The translations under genes were made by a program, and so were the position numbers. 64,000 nt of DNA from Acholeplasmataceae bacterium UBA2284 (GTDB lineage Bacteria; Bacillota_I; Bacilli_A; Acholeplasmatales; Acholeplasmataceae): NCBI GenBank assembly GCA_002345705.1, contig DDWO01000012.1, positions 97,945 through 161,944 on the forward strand. Reading direction: 5' to 3'. Below the pieces are notes generated by a model. That model made no database searches. It was not told the origin of the DNA and saw only the letters and a list, made by a program, of their open reading frames with translations. The first letter of the stretch is position 1. Each line of letters starts with the position of its first letter. Below, one piece after another: positions 8,414 through 17,038 of the stretch.

Positions 8414-9796
8414 ATGCAAGGTAAAATTACACAAATTATCGGTCCAGTCGTAGACGTTCATTTTGATGACGTTCTTCCTGCCATCTATGATGCTTTAGTC
8501 GTAGAAGTCTCTAAAGATAAAACAGTAACTCTTGAGGTTGCACTGCATTTAGGAGATCATGTTGTACGTACAATTGCGCTTGAGCCAACTGAAGGATTGA
8601 AAAGAGATTTACTAGTTAATGCGACTGGTACATCGATTCAGGTTCCAGTAGGTAAAGCAGTGTTAGGTCGTATGTTTAACGTACTTGGTGATTTAATCGA
8701 TGAAGGAAAACCTTTAGTTGATGCACCAAAAATGAGTATTCATAGACCAGCGCCTCCTTTTCATGAACTATCTAGTGAAGTTGAAATTTTAGAAACAGGA
8801 ATTAAGGTCATTGACTTACTTGCTCCTTATATTAAGGGTGGTAAGATTGGTCTATTTGGTGGTGCCGGAGTCGGTAAAACCGTTTTAATTCAAGAATTAA
8901 TTCATAACGTTGCCCAAGAAAGATCAGGTATCTCTGTTTTCGCCGGAGTAGGGGAAAGAACAAGAGAAGGTTATGAACTTTATCAAGAAATGATTGCCTC
9001 TGGTGTTATCGATAAGACAGCACTGGTCTTTGGACAAATGAATGAGCCACCAGGAGCTAGAATGCGCGTTGCGTTAACTGGCTTAACGATGGCAGAGCAT
9101 TTTAGAGATGAAGCGAAACAAGACGTATTACTATTTATTGATAACATATTCCGTTTCATTCAAGCAGGTAGTGAAGTATCAGCACTTTTAGGCAGAATGC
9201 CTTCAGCTGTTGGTTACCAACCAACACTTGCCACAGAAATGGGAAGACTTCAAGAAAGAATTACATCAACCAAAAATGGTTCGATTACATCAATTCAAGC
9301 GGTATACGTTCCAGCCGATGACTATACAGACCCTGCGCCAGCAACGGTTTTTAGCCACTTGGATGCGACAACAAACCTTTCAAGAAGACTAACTGAAATT
9401 GGTATTTATCCAGCCGTTGACCCACTCGCATCAACCTCTAGAGCTTTAACTCCACAAATTGTTGGTAAAGAGCACTATGATACAGCACGTGCGGTTCAAA
9501 AAATGATCCAAAGATATCATGAATTACTTGATATTATTGCGATTCTTGGTATGGATGAATTAACAGACGAAGATAAGCTTGTTGTGCATAGAGCAAGACG
9601 TTTACAAATGTTCTTATCTCAAAATACACACGTTGCTGAACAGTTCACTGGTCAGCCAGGTGTATTCGTTCCTGTCAAGGAAACAGTAAGAAGCTTTAAA
9701 GAAATCATTGAAGGATTACACGACAATCTGCCAGAAGATGCATTCTATATGGTCGGTACCATTGATGAAGCAATTAAGAAGGCGAAGACATTATGA
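8414..9796 (+). CDS. atpD: F1Fo ATP synthase subunit beta
   Basis: Beta carries the catalytic sites. The 460-aa protein has the P-loop GGAGVGKTVLIQEL near residue 150, GERTREG, the Walker B region VLLFIDNIFRF and the beta signature PAVDPLASTSR. The ATG at 8414 is preceded by AAAGGAGAAAA. It overlaps atpC by four bases (ATGA). Confidence 0.97.
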   Translation: MQGKITQIIGPVVDVHFDDVLPAIYDALVVEVSKDKTVTLEVALHLGDHVVRTIALEPTEGLKRDLLVNATGTSIQVPVGKAVLGRMFNVLGDLIDEGKPLVDAPKMSIHRPAPPFHELSSEVEILETGIKVIDLLAPYIKGGKIGLFGGAGVGKTVLIQELIHNVAQERSGISVFAGVGERTREGYELYQEMIASGVIDKTALVFGQMNEPPGARMRVALTGLTMAEHFRDEAKQDVLLFIDNIFRFIQAGSEVSALLGRMPSAVGYQPTLATEMGRLQERITSTKNGSITSIQAVYVPADDYTDPAPATVFSHLDATTNLSRRLTEIGIYPAVDPLASTSRALTPQIVGKEHYDTARAVQKMIQRYHELLDIIAILGMDELTDEDKLVVHRARRLQMFLSQNTHVAEQFTGQPGVFVPVKETVRSFKEIIEGLHDNLPEDAFYMVGTIDEAIKKAKTL

Positions 9797-10182
9797 TTTT
9801 TAAAGTACTGACTCAGCTTGGTAAAACCTATTCAGATGAAATTGAATATACTATTGTTAGAAATGAAGATGGAGATACGGGTATTTTAAATAACCACATT
9901 CCAATCATTTTACACATTGGAAAAGGCTATCTCAAGTTTGTCAAGGACAAGCATGAAAGCTTTTTGGTTGTTGAGCAAGCAGTTGTCGAATTTAAAAATA
10001 ATGAGCTTAATATTTTAGCTCTAGAAGCTCAGATGGGCGCGACGCTAGATAAGGCGACGCATGCATTTGATATGATGAAAAAAGAAAGACTCGAATTAAC
10101 AAAAAAGGAAAATATTGATTTTTCTAAACAAGAACGTGAATTAAAGGAAAACATCGCGAAGAGTAAGGCAGGACAGTTATAA
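9793..10182 (+). CDS. atpC: F1Fo ATP synthase subunit epsilon
   Basis: Epsilon couples rotation and inhibits ATP hydrolysis. The 129-aa protein has the N-terminal beta-sandwich (GDTGILNNHIPIILHI, normally a G-x-x-G-x-L-x-x-H pattern) and a C-terminal helical hairpin. Its start overlaps the atpD stop (ATGA). It is followed by a very strong AAGGAGGTGA ribosome binding site for the next small gene. Confidence 0.92.
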   Translation: MIFKVLTQLGKTYSDEIEYTIVRNEDGDTGILNNHIPIILHIGKGYLKFVKDKHESFLVVEQAVVEFKNNELNILALEAQMGATLDKATHAFDMMKKERLELTKKENIDFSKQERELKENIAKSKAGQL

Positions 10183-10196
10183 GGAGGTGAAATCCT

Positions 10197-10406
10197 ATGG
10201 ATGAACTGATTTATTTTGTATCCCTAATCGTATTCTTTTGGATAAGCCTTAGAATACTTAGAGCATTGCATATAGAAGACAAATTCGAGAAGATGAAACT
10301 TTGGGAAATCAGAGCCGGGTATTTTCTATTATCTTTAATATGTGCACATCTTTTGGCTGAAGTGATGGTTAAGGTTTCACAATTGCTTGTTGGCTATATG
10401 ACTTAA
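10197..10406 (+). CDS. DUF1146-like small membrane protein (YwzB type)
   Basis: A 69-aa protein with two membrane helices separated by a charged segment (LHIEDKFEKMKLWEIRAGYFLL). This topology and the position directly after atpC match the DUF1146/YwzB proteins of Bacillus and relatives. The function of that family is unknown. The strong ribosome binding site AAGGAGGTG and the terminator immediately afterwards show it is the last gene of the ATP synthase operon. Confidence 0.7.
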   Translation: MDELIYFVSLIVFFWISLRILRALHIEDKFEKMKLWEIRAGYFLLSLICAHLLAEVMVKVSQLLVGYMT

Positions 10407-10409
10407 GAT

Positions 10410-10438
10410 GCATAGGAGCTTTCCTATGCTTTTTTTTC
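10410..10438 (+). terminator. ATP synthase operon terminator
   Basis: GCATAGGA (10410-10417), four-base loop, TCCTATGC (10422-10429), then a run of nine T. A strong intrinsic terminator. Confidence 0.93.
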
Positions 10439-10459
10439 AAAAAAATGAAGGAGAAAAAC

Positions 10460-12010
10460 ATGAAAAAACTATATCTATTTATACTCACTATTGCACTCTC
10501 GATATTTGTTGTTTCATGTAGCGATATTGAATTATCTCTAGATCAAACAGATTATACCGATCAAATAGAAGCCTTAGCAGAAAGTATTGATCAAGCTGTT
10601 CCAGCTGTTATCAATGCTAATTTTAGCTTGCCAATATATGAGGATTATGAAATCGAGTATAAATTTAATGATGAGATGTTCACGAATGAGTTTATTTATG
10701 AGTCACCATTTTATGATCGGGATGCAACCCTAGAGTATACAATCAAAAGAGGAAAAACAGAGCTTTCATTTTCAAGTGATTTTAGACATTTATCCTTAGA
10801 ATCCGGATATAACGCGACAAAGATTTACTTAACACTTCCAGTGCCACTTGGTCAGGTTGGAAAAGAAGAATATGTACAAGCTAATGTTAGAGTAGAAACA
10901 AGAAAAAATGGTGTAGGTATTATTGAACATGAAACAATTGCAGCTCAGCTTAGAGGTAGAGGAAATTCAACATGGTTTCTATCTGATAAAAAACCCTATC
11001 GTTTGAGATTTGACGAGAACACATCCATTCTTGGCATGCCAAAGGCCAAAAATTATGTATTACTTGCAGAATATGCGGATAAATCATTGATGCGCAATGT
11101 GATTACTCAAAAGATGGTATCCTTGATGGAAAACCTTCCCTATAGTTTAGAGGTTAGATTTGTGGAGCTTTACGTGAATGAAGAATATAGAGGAGTCTAT
11201 GTTTTAACTGAACAGGTTGAGGTACACAAAAATAAGTTTACGATAGAATCAATTCCAGGTGAAGTGAACACAGGATACTTTTTTGAAATGGATCAAAGAT
11301 TCTATGATCAAAATATCACACCTGGTTGGGATTGGATAGTTGTTCGCGATATTCCCTATGAAATCAAGGAACCCGATCCAGATGATTTAGGATTCACAAG
11401 TACTCATGCAACCTATTTGAAGGCATATATAGAATCTGTTGAAAATGCACTCATTGCGAAATCAAACTACAATAACTTAATTAATCTTAATAATTGGATT
11501 GAGCATTTCATTGTCCATGAGTTTGTTAAAAATGTTGATGTTGGTTGGAGTTCTGTATTTATGTATAAAGAAAAAGATGGTCCACTTCAATATGGACCAC
11601 TTTGGGATTTTGATTTAGCGTATGGAAATGCTGATTATATTGACTATGGTCCAGAGGGCTTCTATGGAATGAGACAATATAAAAATAGAATGTTTAAGCT
11701 AATGATGGATATTCTAGAGGTAAGATTACTCTATAGAGAAGCCTATAATAATTTTTATTTCGATGTCTTACCAGAACTTTTAGAAATGATTCCTGTGCTA
11801 TCAGAATCGATTTCAGAAATGGCACATCGAAACTTCTTAAAATGGGATATTATGAATAGCTATGTATGGCCAAATCCAGCAGAGGTTCTTGCACAAAAAA
11901 CACATGCAGGGCAAGTTCAATATGTAGTTTCTTATATGAATTTAAGAGCAGAATGGATGCTTAATGAAATTAATGACCAAGCATTCTATTACGGTGATTT
12001 TGGAGATTAA
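10460..12010 (+). CDS. CotH-family secreted lipoprotein (kinase-like)
   Basis: The 516-aa product begins with a lipoprotein signal peptide and lipobox (FVVSCSD, Cys near residue 20), so it should be anchored outside the cell. CotH family motifs are clear: LRGRGNSTW with KKPYRLRFDE near residue 160, EYADKSLMRN, YRGVYVLTEQV, and the catalytic-type GPLWDFDLAYGN near residue 385. Bacillus CotH phosphorylates spore coat proteins; many homologues are surface proteins of unknown substrate. I use the ATG at 10460 because AAGGAG lies six bases before it; an in-frame ATG at 10445 would lack a site. It is a single-gene unit between terminators. No partner substrate is apparent nearby. Confidence 0.85.
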   Translation: MKKLYLFILTIALSIFVVSCSDIELSLDQTDYTDQIEALAESIDQAVPAVINANFSLPIYEDYEIEYKFNDEMFTNEFIYESPFYDRDATLEYTIKRGKTELSFSSDFRHLSLESGYNATKIYLTLPVPLGQVGKEEYVQANVRVETRKNGVGIIEHETIAAQLRGRGNSTWFLSDKKPYRLRFDENTSILGMPKAKNYVLLAEYADKSLMRNVITQKMVSLMENLPYSLEVRFVELYVNEEYRGVYVLTEQVEVHKNKFTIESIPGEVNTGYFFEMDQRFYDQNITPGWDWIVVRDIPYEIKEPDPDDLGFTSTHATYLKAYIESVENALIAKSNYNNLINLNNWIEHFIVHEFVKNVDVGWSSVFMYKEKDGPLQYGPLWDFDLAYGNADYIDYGPEGFYGMRQYKNRMFKLMMDILEVRLLYREAYNNFYFDVLPELLEMIPVLSESISEMAHRNFLKWDIMNSYVWPNPAEVLAQKTHAGQVQYVVSYMNLRAEWMLNEINDQAFYYGDFGD

Positions 12011-12012
12011 AA

Positions 12013-12032
12013 AAAAGCCTTGTTAGGCTTTT
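12013..12032. terminator. Bidirectional terminator between cotH-like gene and yigZ
   Basis: AAAAGCCT (12013-12020), loop TGTT, AGGCTTTT (12025-12032). The A and T flanks let it work for both converging genes; it overlaps the yigZ stop codon. Confidence 0.85.
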
Positions 12033-12633
12033 ACAGGTTGATATATATCGTTTGAGGTGTTAGCTCTTTGATGGCTAATAGCTGATGCGAGATATCATGA
12101 ATATTAAAATCACTAGATTGAATTACGATTTGATAGGTGACATTCGTCAAGAAGCTTTTATTGACGATTGTCGCTTTTTCATTTAGGGATTGATCCATTT
12201 GGTTAATCAAATGATATCCAAATGTAATTTCATAGGAAGGAACTACTTTTTTCTGATAAAACTTAGCTATTTTAATAACATCTGCACTACACTTAGTATA
12301 TGCGCGAAGTAAGCCTCCGCTGCCTAGCTTAATTCCACCAAAATATCTAACAACAACACATAAAACGTTGGTGAGATTATGATGCTTTAAGACCTCTAAT
12401 ATAGGAATACCTGCAGTTCTGGATGGTTCACCATCATCTGATGCACTTTGATGCTCTCCAGTTTCACCGTAAATAGAAGCACTACAATAATGATTCGCCT
12501 TAGGGTATGTTTCCTTCGCATCTATGATGAAAAGAGGTATCTCCTCCAGAGATGCTAGAGGGTATAGGATTCCAATAAAGATGGATTTATTGATTTCAAT
12601 TTGATGAATTGTTTTTTCTTTAAGATATTTCAT
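12031..12633 (-). CDS. yigZ: YigZ/IMPACT family protein
   Basis: The 200-aa protein matches the UPF0029/IMPACT family, whose eukaryotic members modulate GCN2 signalling and whose bacterial role is unclear. Family signatures are ASDDGEPSRTAGIPIL and VVRYFGGIKLGSGGLLRAY in the N-terminal domain (about residues 60-120), followed by the ferredoxin-like C-terminal domain. The ATG is preceded by GGTGATT. It converges on the CotH-like gene. Confidence 0.88.
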   Translation of the reverse strand: MKYLKEKTIHQIEINKSIFIGILYPLASLEEIPLFIIDAKETYPKANHYCSASIYGETGEHQSASDDGEPSRTAGIPILEVLKHHNLTNVLCVVVRYFGGIKLGSGGLLRAYTKCSADVIKIAKFYQKKVVPSYEITFGYHLINQMDQSLNEKATIVNKSFLTNVTYQIVIQSSDFNIHDISHQLLAIKELTPQTIYINL

Positions 12634-12785
12634 AGAATCACCGTTTGAATATGTTTTACAATGTGTAAAAGATAATGAGTCACTATTATTTTATGCTGTG
12701 TGCTCTTGTAGTTATTGTAACATACTAACTAGTGACAGTCCATCGTTGATTCAGATAAAACTTGAACCGGAACTTAGTAGTTTAA

Positions 12786-12828
12786 AATATATTGATATAT
12801 TGACAAAATAACTAATATTGAATATAAT
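12786..12828 (+). promoter_or_regulatory. Consensus promoter and possible operator of the AbiE locus
   Basis: TTGACA (12800-12805), 17 bases, TATAAT (12823-12828): a perfect consensus promoter, the best in the window. A perfect inverted repeat AATATAT-TG-ATATATT (12786-12801) overlaps the -35. AbiEi antitoxins are known to autorepress by binding inverted repeats in their own promoter, so this is the likely operator. Its AT-only composition makes chance possible. Confidence 0.7.
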
Positions 12829-12856
12829 ATAAGCATAAACGACAAAAGGTGATAAA

Positions 12857-13447
12857 ATGACAAAAGAAAAACTAAATCGACTCATCAAAAAAAGAAAAGG
12901 TTATCTAACAACTCAAGATGCATTAAACGAAGGAATTCATCGTGAATATCTTTCTATGTTTGTAGAAGAAGAAAAACTGATTAGAACATCACCAGGAGTA
13001 TACCAATCACCAGGAATGTGGGAAGACAAACTTTATAGCTATCAACAAAAGAAGAAACGCATGATTTATTCACATGAAACAGCTTTGTATTTGCATGGTT
13101 TATCTGATAGGGATCCAATTCAGTATTCAGTAACATTACCAAGCGGGTATAATACAACCCAAATTAAACAAAATGATTTGGTTACATATACAATTAAGCC
13201 ATCCTTAATTGATTTAGGGAAGGTATTAATTCAAACAGCTATGGGTAACGATATTTATGTTTATGATATGGAAAGAACAATATGCGACATTGTCCGTTCG
13301 AGAAGTAGGATTGATAAGCAAATTTTTAATGATGGATTAAAAAAATATGCTATGAGTTCAAAGAAAAATTTATTTAATTTAATGAGATATGCAAAAGAAA
13401 TGGGAATTGAAAAAGTGTTGAAGAAATATATGGAAATTCTTTTATGA
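12857..13447 (+). CDS. AbiEi-type antitoxin and autorepressor (type IV toxin-antitoxin)
   Basis: The 196-aa protein starts with a winged-helix region (LTTQDALNEGIHREYLSMFVEEEKL is the family opening, residues 17-40) and continues with the AbiEi body (SHETALYLHGLSDRDP; VYDMERTICDIVR). AbiEi neutralises the AbiEii nucleotidyltransferase and represses the operon; the system can cause abortive phage infection. The start has GGTGATAAA upstream. It overlaps the toxin gene by four bases (ATGA). The antitoxin reads intact while the toxin is interrupted. Confidence 0.88.
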   Translation: MTKEKLNRLIKKRKGYLTTQDALNEGIHREYLSMFVEEEKLIRTSPGVYQSPGMWEDKLYSYQQKKKRMIYSHETALYLHGLSDRDPIQYSVTLPSGYNTTQIKQNDLVTYTIKPSLIDLGKVLIQTAMGNDIYVYDMERTICDIVRSRSRIDKQIFNDGLKKYAMSSKKNLFNLMRYAKEMGIEKVLKKYMEILL

Positions 13448-14286
13448 TCTCCATTGAACAGCTAAAAGCACACATTAGAAACAAATCTAGATCGTTTAAT
13501 GTTAACCCGAATATCATTTTAAGAAATGTAATTTTTGATTTCTTTCTAGAAAAACTAGGTAAATCAAAATATGCGGATAGATTCATCATCAAAGGTGGAT
13601 TTTTAGTATCAGCAATCACAAATATTAATTCAAGAACAACTATGGACTTGGATGTAACTGTAAAAAACTTATCCATTCAAAAAGAAAAACTTACAATATA
13701 TTTAAATGAAATACTCAGTATACCAACACATGATAATTTAGTGATGAATCTAACAGGTCTTGATGAAATTAATGAGGGATTTGAATACCCCTGACTTAGA
13801 GCATCAATTACAGTTCATATTGATGGACTAAGAGAAATAATGAAGATTGACTTTACGACTGGAGATGTTGTAACACCAAATGAAATTTGTCTTAAATACC
13901 AAACGCTACTAGATGAAAAATTCATTGAACTTAGATCTTACAACATTGAGACAGTCATAGCGGAAAAAATAGAGACTATTTTATCGAGAGGTATACTGAA
14001 TACCAGAATGCGTGATTTCTACGACATCTATATTCTTAAACAGTTAAAATTACCTATGATTCATATGGATACATTGAGAAATGCATTTATAAACACTGCA
14101 AGCCATCGAAAAACACTGGATATGATTATGCTCAATTATCGTGACATCATAACGATGATTGAAAATGACGAAGGCATGAAAAAACATTGGAAGTCTTATC
14201 AATCTAGTTATACTTTTGCAAATGATTTAGAGTGGTCAGTTGTTGTTGAATCGGTAAAATCTATTTTCTCATATAGGTCAACATAA
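13444..14286 (+). pseudogene. AbiEii-type nucleotidyltransferase toxin interrupted by TGA
   Basis: The two parts, 13444-13794 and on to 14286, are in the same frame and separated only by a TGA at 13792-13794. Before it lies the nucleotidyltransferase core FIIKGGFLVSAI with TTMDLDVTV (the D-x-D metal site). After it come the family motifs KIDFTTGDVVTP and SYNIETVIAEKIETIL and RMRDFYDIY. Homologues usually have Gly or a similar residue at the stop position, so GGA to TGA is the simplest change. Without readthrough no full toxin is made. Other TGA codons in the window are real stops, so reading it as Trp is unlikely. The 3' end overlaps the convergent reductase gene by 26 bases. Confidence 0.85.
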
Positions 14287-14779
14287 CAAGTCCATCTAAA
14301 TTTTCTATATTGACAAGCTTTAGATCCATATCATAGTTACCCTCAATAAAGAGAGGTTTACCTTTTCCAAGTATCTTTGGTACAACCGCGATTTGGAATT
14401 CATCAATCAAGTTTTTTTCAAGCATGCTTTGAATTAAAACTCCACCACCAATTACCCAAATATCCTTTCCATCTAGTTGATCTAATTCTAAAATAAGTTC
14501 TTCAATATTTGACTTAAAGATAATGTTTTCCTTATCATCTTTTTTACTGCTCGTCATGACATATGATTTCATATCCGGATATGGCCATTCTCCCATATTT
14601 TGAATCACTTCATAGGTCTTATATCCCATAATGGTTGTATCAACTCGCTCTAATAATTGATTGTAGCTTCTTGCAACACTTTCTAATCCATCATATGGAG
14701 CTAAAAATGCGAAGCCATCATCTAAATCTGCGATATAACCATCAAGAGTTACTGCTATATATAATACCTTTTTTCTCAT
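14261..14779 (-). CDS. RibD C-terminal-like / dihydrofolate-reductase-fold reductase
   Basis: The 172-aa protein belongs to the RibD C-terminal superfamily of NADPH-dependent reductases related to DHFR. It opens KVLYIAVTLDGYIADLD (substrate site) and has IMGYKTYEVI, the cofactor-binding KDIWVIGGGVLIQSML near residue 105, and LIDEFQIAVVPKILGKGKPLF. Stand-alone members (YyaP/YwjB type) have no firmly known substrate. The start ATG has GAGGTGATTGAG upstream. It is convergent with, and overlaps, the broken AbiEii gene. Confidence 0.85.
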   Translation of the reverse strand: MRKKVLYIAVTLDGYIADLDDGFAFLAPYDGLESVARSYNQLLERVDTTIMGYKTYEVIQNMGEWPYPDMKSYVMTSSKKDDKENIIFKSNIEELILELDQLDGKDIWVIGGGVLIQSMLEKNLIDEFQIAVVPKILGKGKPLFIEGNYDMDLKLVNIENLDGLVMLTYMRK

Positions 14780-14865
14780 ATCTCAATCACCTCATTCCTA
14801 TCTTATCAAAACCATTTCATCTCTTCAAATAAAGAAACTCCGTCGTTTCAATAATCCAATTCTTT

Positions 14866-14874
14866 TGGTATAAT
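14866..14874 (+). promoter_or_regulatory. Extended -10 promoter of cca with a very short leader
   Basis: TGgTATAAT at 14866-14874; the cca ATG is at 14890. Initiation seven bases after the -10 would give a leader of under ten nt that begins at GGTGATGAA, so the ribosome binding site would sit at the extreme 5' end. Confidence 0.6.
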
Positions 14875-14889
14875 ATTAACGGTGATGAA

Positions 14890-16038
14890 ATGTCTACAAT
14901 AAAAAATGCGAAATACGTAATTAATGATCTAAAGAAAAAGGGTTTTGAAGCATATATCGTTGGTGGTGCCGTAAGGGACCATATTTTGCGTACACCCTTA
15001 ACTGATATTGATATAACAACGAATGCGAAGCCTCACGAGGTTTCTAAAATATTTAAAACAAAGCCAACAGGTGTTAAATACGGAACAGTGACTGTTTTGA
15101 TGAATGATGAGACCTATGAAGTGACAACCTATAGAATTGATGGAGACTATCAGGACGGTAGACATCCAGATAATGTTACATTCGCTGAAACAGTTCTTGA
15201 AGATGTAAAAAGAAGAGATTTTACAATCAATGGGCTACTCATGGATGAGAAAAATGAAATCTTTGATTATGTTGGTGGTAAAAATGATATCAATGCCAAA
15301 ATCATTCGCACAATAGGTGATCCGATTGAACGGTTCAATGAAGATGCATTAAGAATGATGCGTGCCTTCTATTTTCAATCAAAGCTAGGCTTTCAAATAG
15401 ATGCTGCTACTAGAGATGCGATCTATGAATCTAGAAATAGATTAAAAGAAGTAGCAATGGAACGTATTTTAAATGAATTAATTAAAATCCTTCAAGGAAC
15501 ACATGTCAAGCGTGCAATTCAATCAATTGTAACAACTAAGGTTCATGAGGTATTACCAGGATTAGAAAAAGGATTTCTATATACACAAAAGTTAGATGAA
15601 ATGCCATTTGTTGATGCATTCTTTGCGTTATCATTTACACTCAATGGATCTGTTCCATCTGAATGGCCATTTTCAAATAAGCATAAGCACCGCTATGAGA
15701 TAGCGAGCATGCTTGCTAAAAAACATCAAGATTTTGATGCATATACCCTATATACCTATGGTATTGATCTATGTTTACTAGCTAATCGTGTTAACTTTAT
15801 GTTGGGTAAGTCTAAAAACCTAAAAACAAAGATTGAAAAGGATTATGAAAATCTTCCGATTTTAAGTGATCTTGATTTAAAGCTTAGAGCTACAGAGATT
15901 ATTAAGTTAACCAACAAAAAGGCAGGGTCATGGCTAAAAAATATTCAAACCGAAATGGTGATTGAGGTTTTGAATAGAAGATTAAAAAATGAAAAAAGTG
16001 CACTAGAAGCCTATGTTCTAGAGCACGTGAAAGAATAG
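14890..16038 (+). CDS. cca: CCA tRNA nucleotidyltransferase
   Basis: The enzyme adds or repairs the CCA end of tRNAs without a template. The 382-aa class II protein has the head motif YIVGGAVRDHIL with the catalytic D-x-D in LTDIDITT near residue 37, the RRDFTINGLLMD neck motif near residue 110, and RFNEDALRMMRAFYFQSKLGFQI near residue 150. A helical C-terminal region follows. It overlaps no neighbour and is followed five bases later by the ribosome binding site of the YhaM-like gene. Confidence 0.95.
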   Translation: MSTIKNAKYVINDLKKKGFEAYIVGGAVRDHILRTPLTDIDITTNAKPHEVSKIFKTKPTGVKYGTVTVLMNDETYEVTTYRIDGDYQDGRHPDNVTFAETVLEDVKRRDFTINGLLMDEKNEIFDYVGGKNDINAKIIRTIGDPIERFNEDALRMMRAFYFQSKLGFQIDAATRDAIYESRNRLKEVAMERILNELIKILQGTHVKRAIQSIVTTKVHEVLPGLEKGFLYTQKLDEMPFVDAFFALSFTLNGSVPSEWPFSNKHKHRYEIASMLAKKHQDFDAYTLYTYGIDLCLLANRVNFMLGKSKNLKTKIEKDYENLPILSDLDLKLRATEIIKLTNKKAGSWLKNIQTEMVIEVLNRRLKNEKSALEAYVLEHVKE

Positions 16039-16048
16039 GAGATTGATT

Positions 16049-16975
16049 ATGGAATTAAACGTTAATGAAACATACAAAATAGTAGGTAAGGTTGAATCGA
16101 TTAATCATGGTGTCCATTTCTGCAACACAACAGTTTTAACAGAGGAAAGTGAACATATCAATTTGAAGCTTGACTTTGAGCAACTGCCATTTTTATCAAT
16201 GGGAAAGGTTTACGAGTTTCAAGCACAGGCTATCGTGAAGATAGAAGATGAATTGATTCTAAAATGCTTAAAGATAACACCAGCTGAAGAGGTGTTATCC
16301 GATGAAGAACTCGCTAAGGTATTAGAAAGATTTTATGTTTACGCACCAATCCCGATGATGCAAATCAAAAAGGGGATTGAATCCTATTTAAATAAAATTG
16401 AAAATGAAATTTTAAAAAAGATTACTAAAAAGATTTATAAGGATAATGAAAAATCGTTTTATATGCATCCAGCAGCAACCAAATTCCATCATGCATATGT
16501 TGGTGGATTATCACATCATACGTATACGATGCTAAAGCTCATTGATCCATTTATCTTAATCTATCCTTATTTGAATAAGGACTTACTCTACGCAGGAACC
16601 ATTTTACATGATATGTCAAAGATTAATGAAATTAGTGGTGTTGATGGTGAGTATACTAAAGAAGGGTTACTCATTGGTCATCTTGTGATGCAAACCGTTG
16701 ATATCGATCGTATGGCTAGAGAACTAGGCTATGAAGATTCTGAAGAGGTATTAATGCTTAAGCATATGATTATCTCACATCACGGTCAATTCAACTTTGG
16801 TTCTCCTAAGAAGCCTCAAACTGGTGAAGCATTACTCTTATGGTTTATTGATACAATTGATTCTAAGTTTACAGTATTAGGTGAAACGTTAGAAGGAACC
16901 GCAGAGGGTTCATTCACACAAATGATTTCAGTGATGGATAAAATGAGATTTTATAAGCATAAATTTCAAAAATAA
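16049..16975 (+). CDS. yhaM: YhaM-like 3'-5' exoribonuclease (OB fold plus HD domain)
   Basis: The 308-aa protein has an N-terminal OB-fold-like beta domain (about residues 5-90) and a C-terminal HD phosphohydrolase domain. Metal ligands are seen in HHAYVGGLSHHTYTML (near residue 155), HDMSKI (near residue 188) and the second histidine cluster MIISHHGQ. This is the architecture of YhaM/Cbf1, a Mn2+-dependent 3' exoribonuclease acting in RNA turnover. The ATG at 16049 is chosen over TTG at 16043 because AGGAG is six bases before it. Confidence 0.9.
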   Translation: MELNVNETYKIVGKVESINHGVHFCNTTVLTEESEHINLKLDFEQLPFLSMGKVYEFQAQAIVKIEDELILKCLKITPAEEVLSDEELAKVLERFYVYAPIPMMQIKKGIESYLNKIENEILKKITKKIYKDNEKSFYMHPAATKFHHAYVGGLSHHTYTMLKLIDPFILIYPYLNKDLLYAGTILHDMSKINEISGVDGEYTKEGLLIGHLVMQTVDIDRMARELGYEDSEEVLMLKHMIISHHGQFNFGSPKKPQTGEALLLWFIDTIDSKFTVLGETLEGTAEGSFTQMISVMDKMRFYKHKFQK

Positions 16976-16990
16976 TTAAAAGACAAAAAA

Positions 16991-17018
16991 AAGAGGTTAC
17001 TCATTCGAGTAGCCTCTT
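16991..17018. terminator. Bidirectional terminator between yhaM and the large lipoprotein
   Basis: AAGAGGTTACTC (16991-17002), loop ATTC, GAGTAGCCTCTT (17007-17018): a 12-bp stem with one G-U pair. An A run on the left flank serves as a U tract for the minus-strand gene. Confidence 0.9.
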
Positions 17019-17038
17019 ATACTTTTATGAACCAAATC

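Noticed and set aside
13792..13794. TGA in the AbiEii gene read as tryptophan (Mycoplasma code)
   Set aside because: Many intact genes in the window end in TGA and all conserved Trp positions use TGG, so UGA is a stop here.
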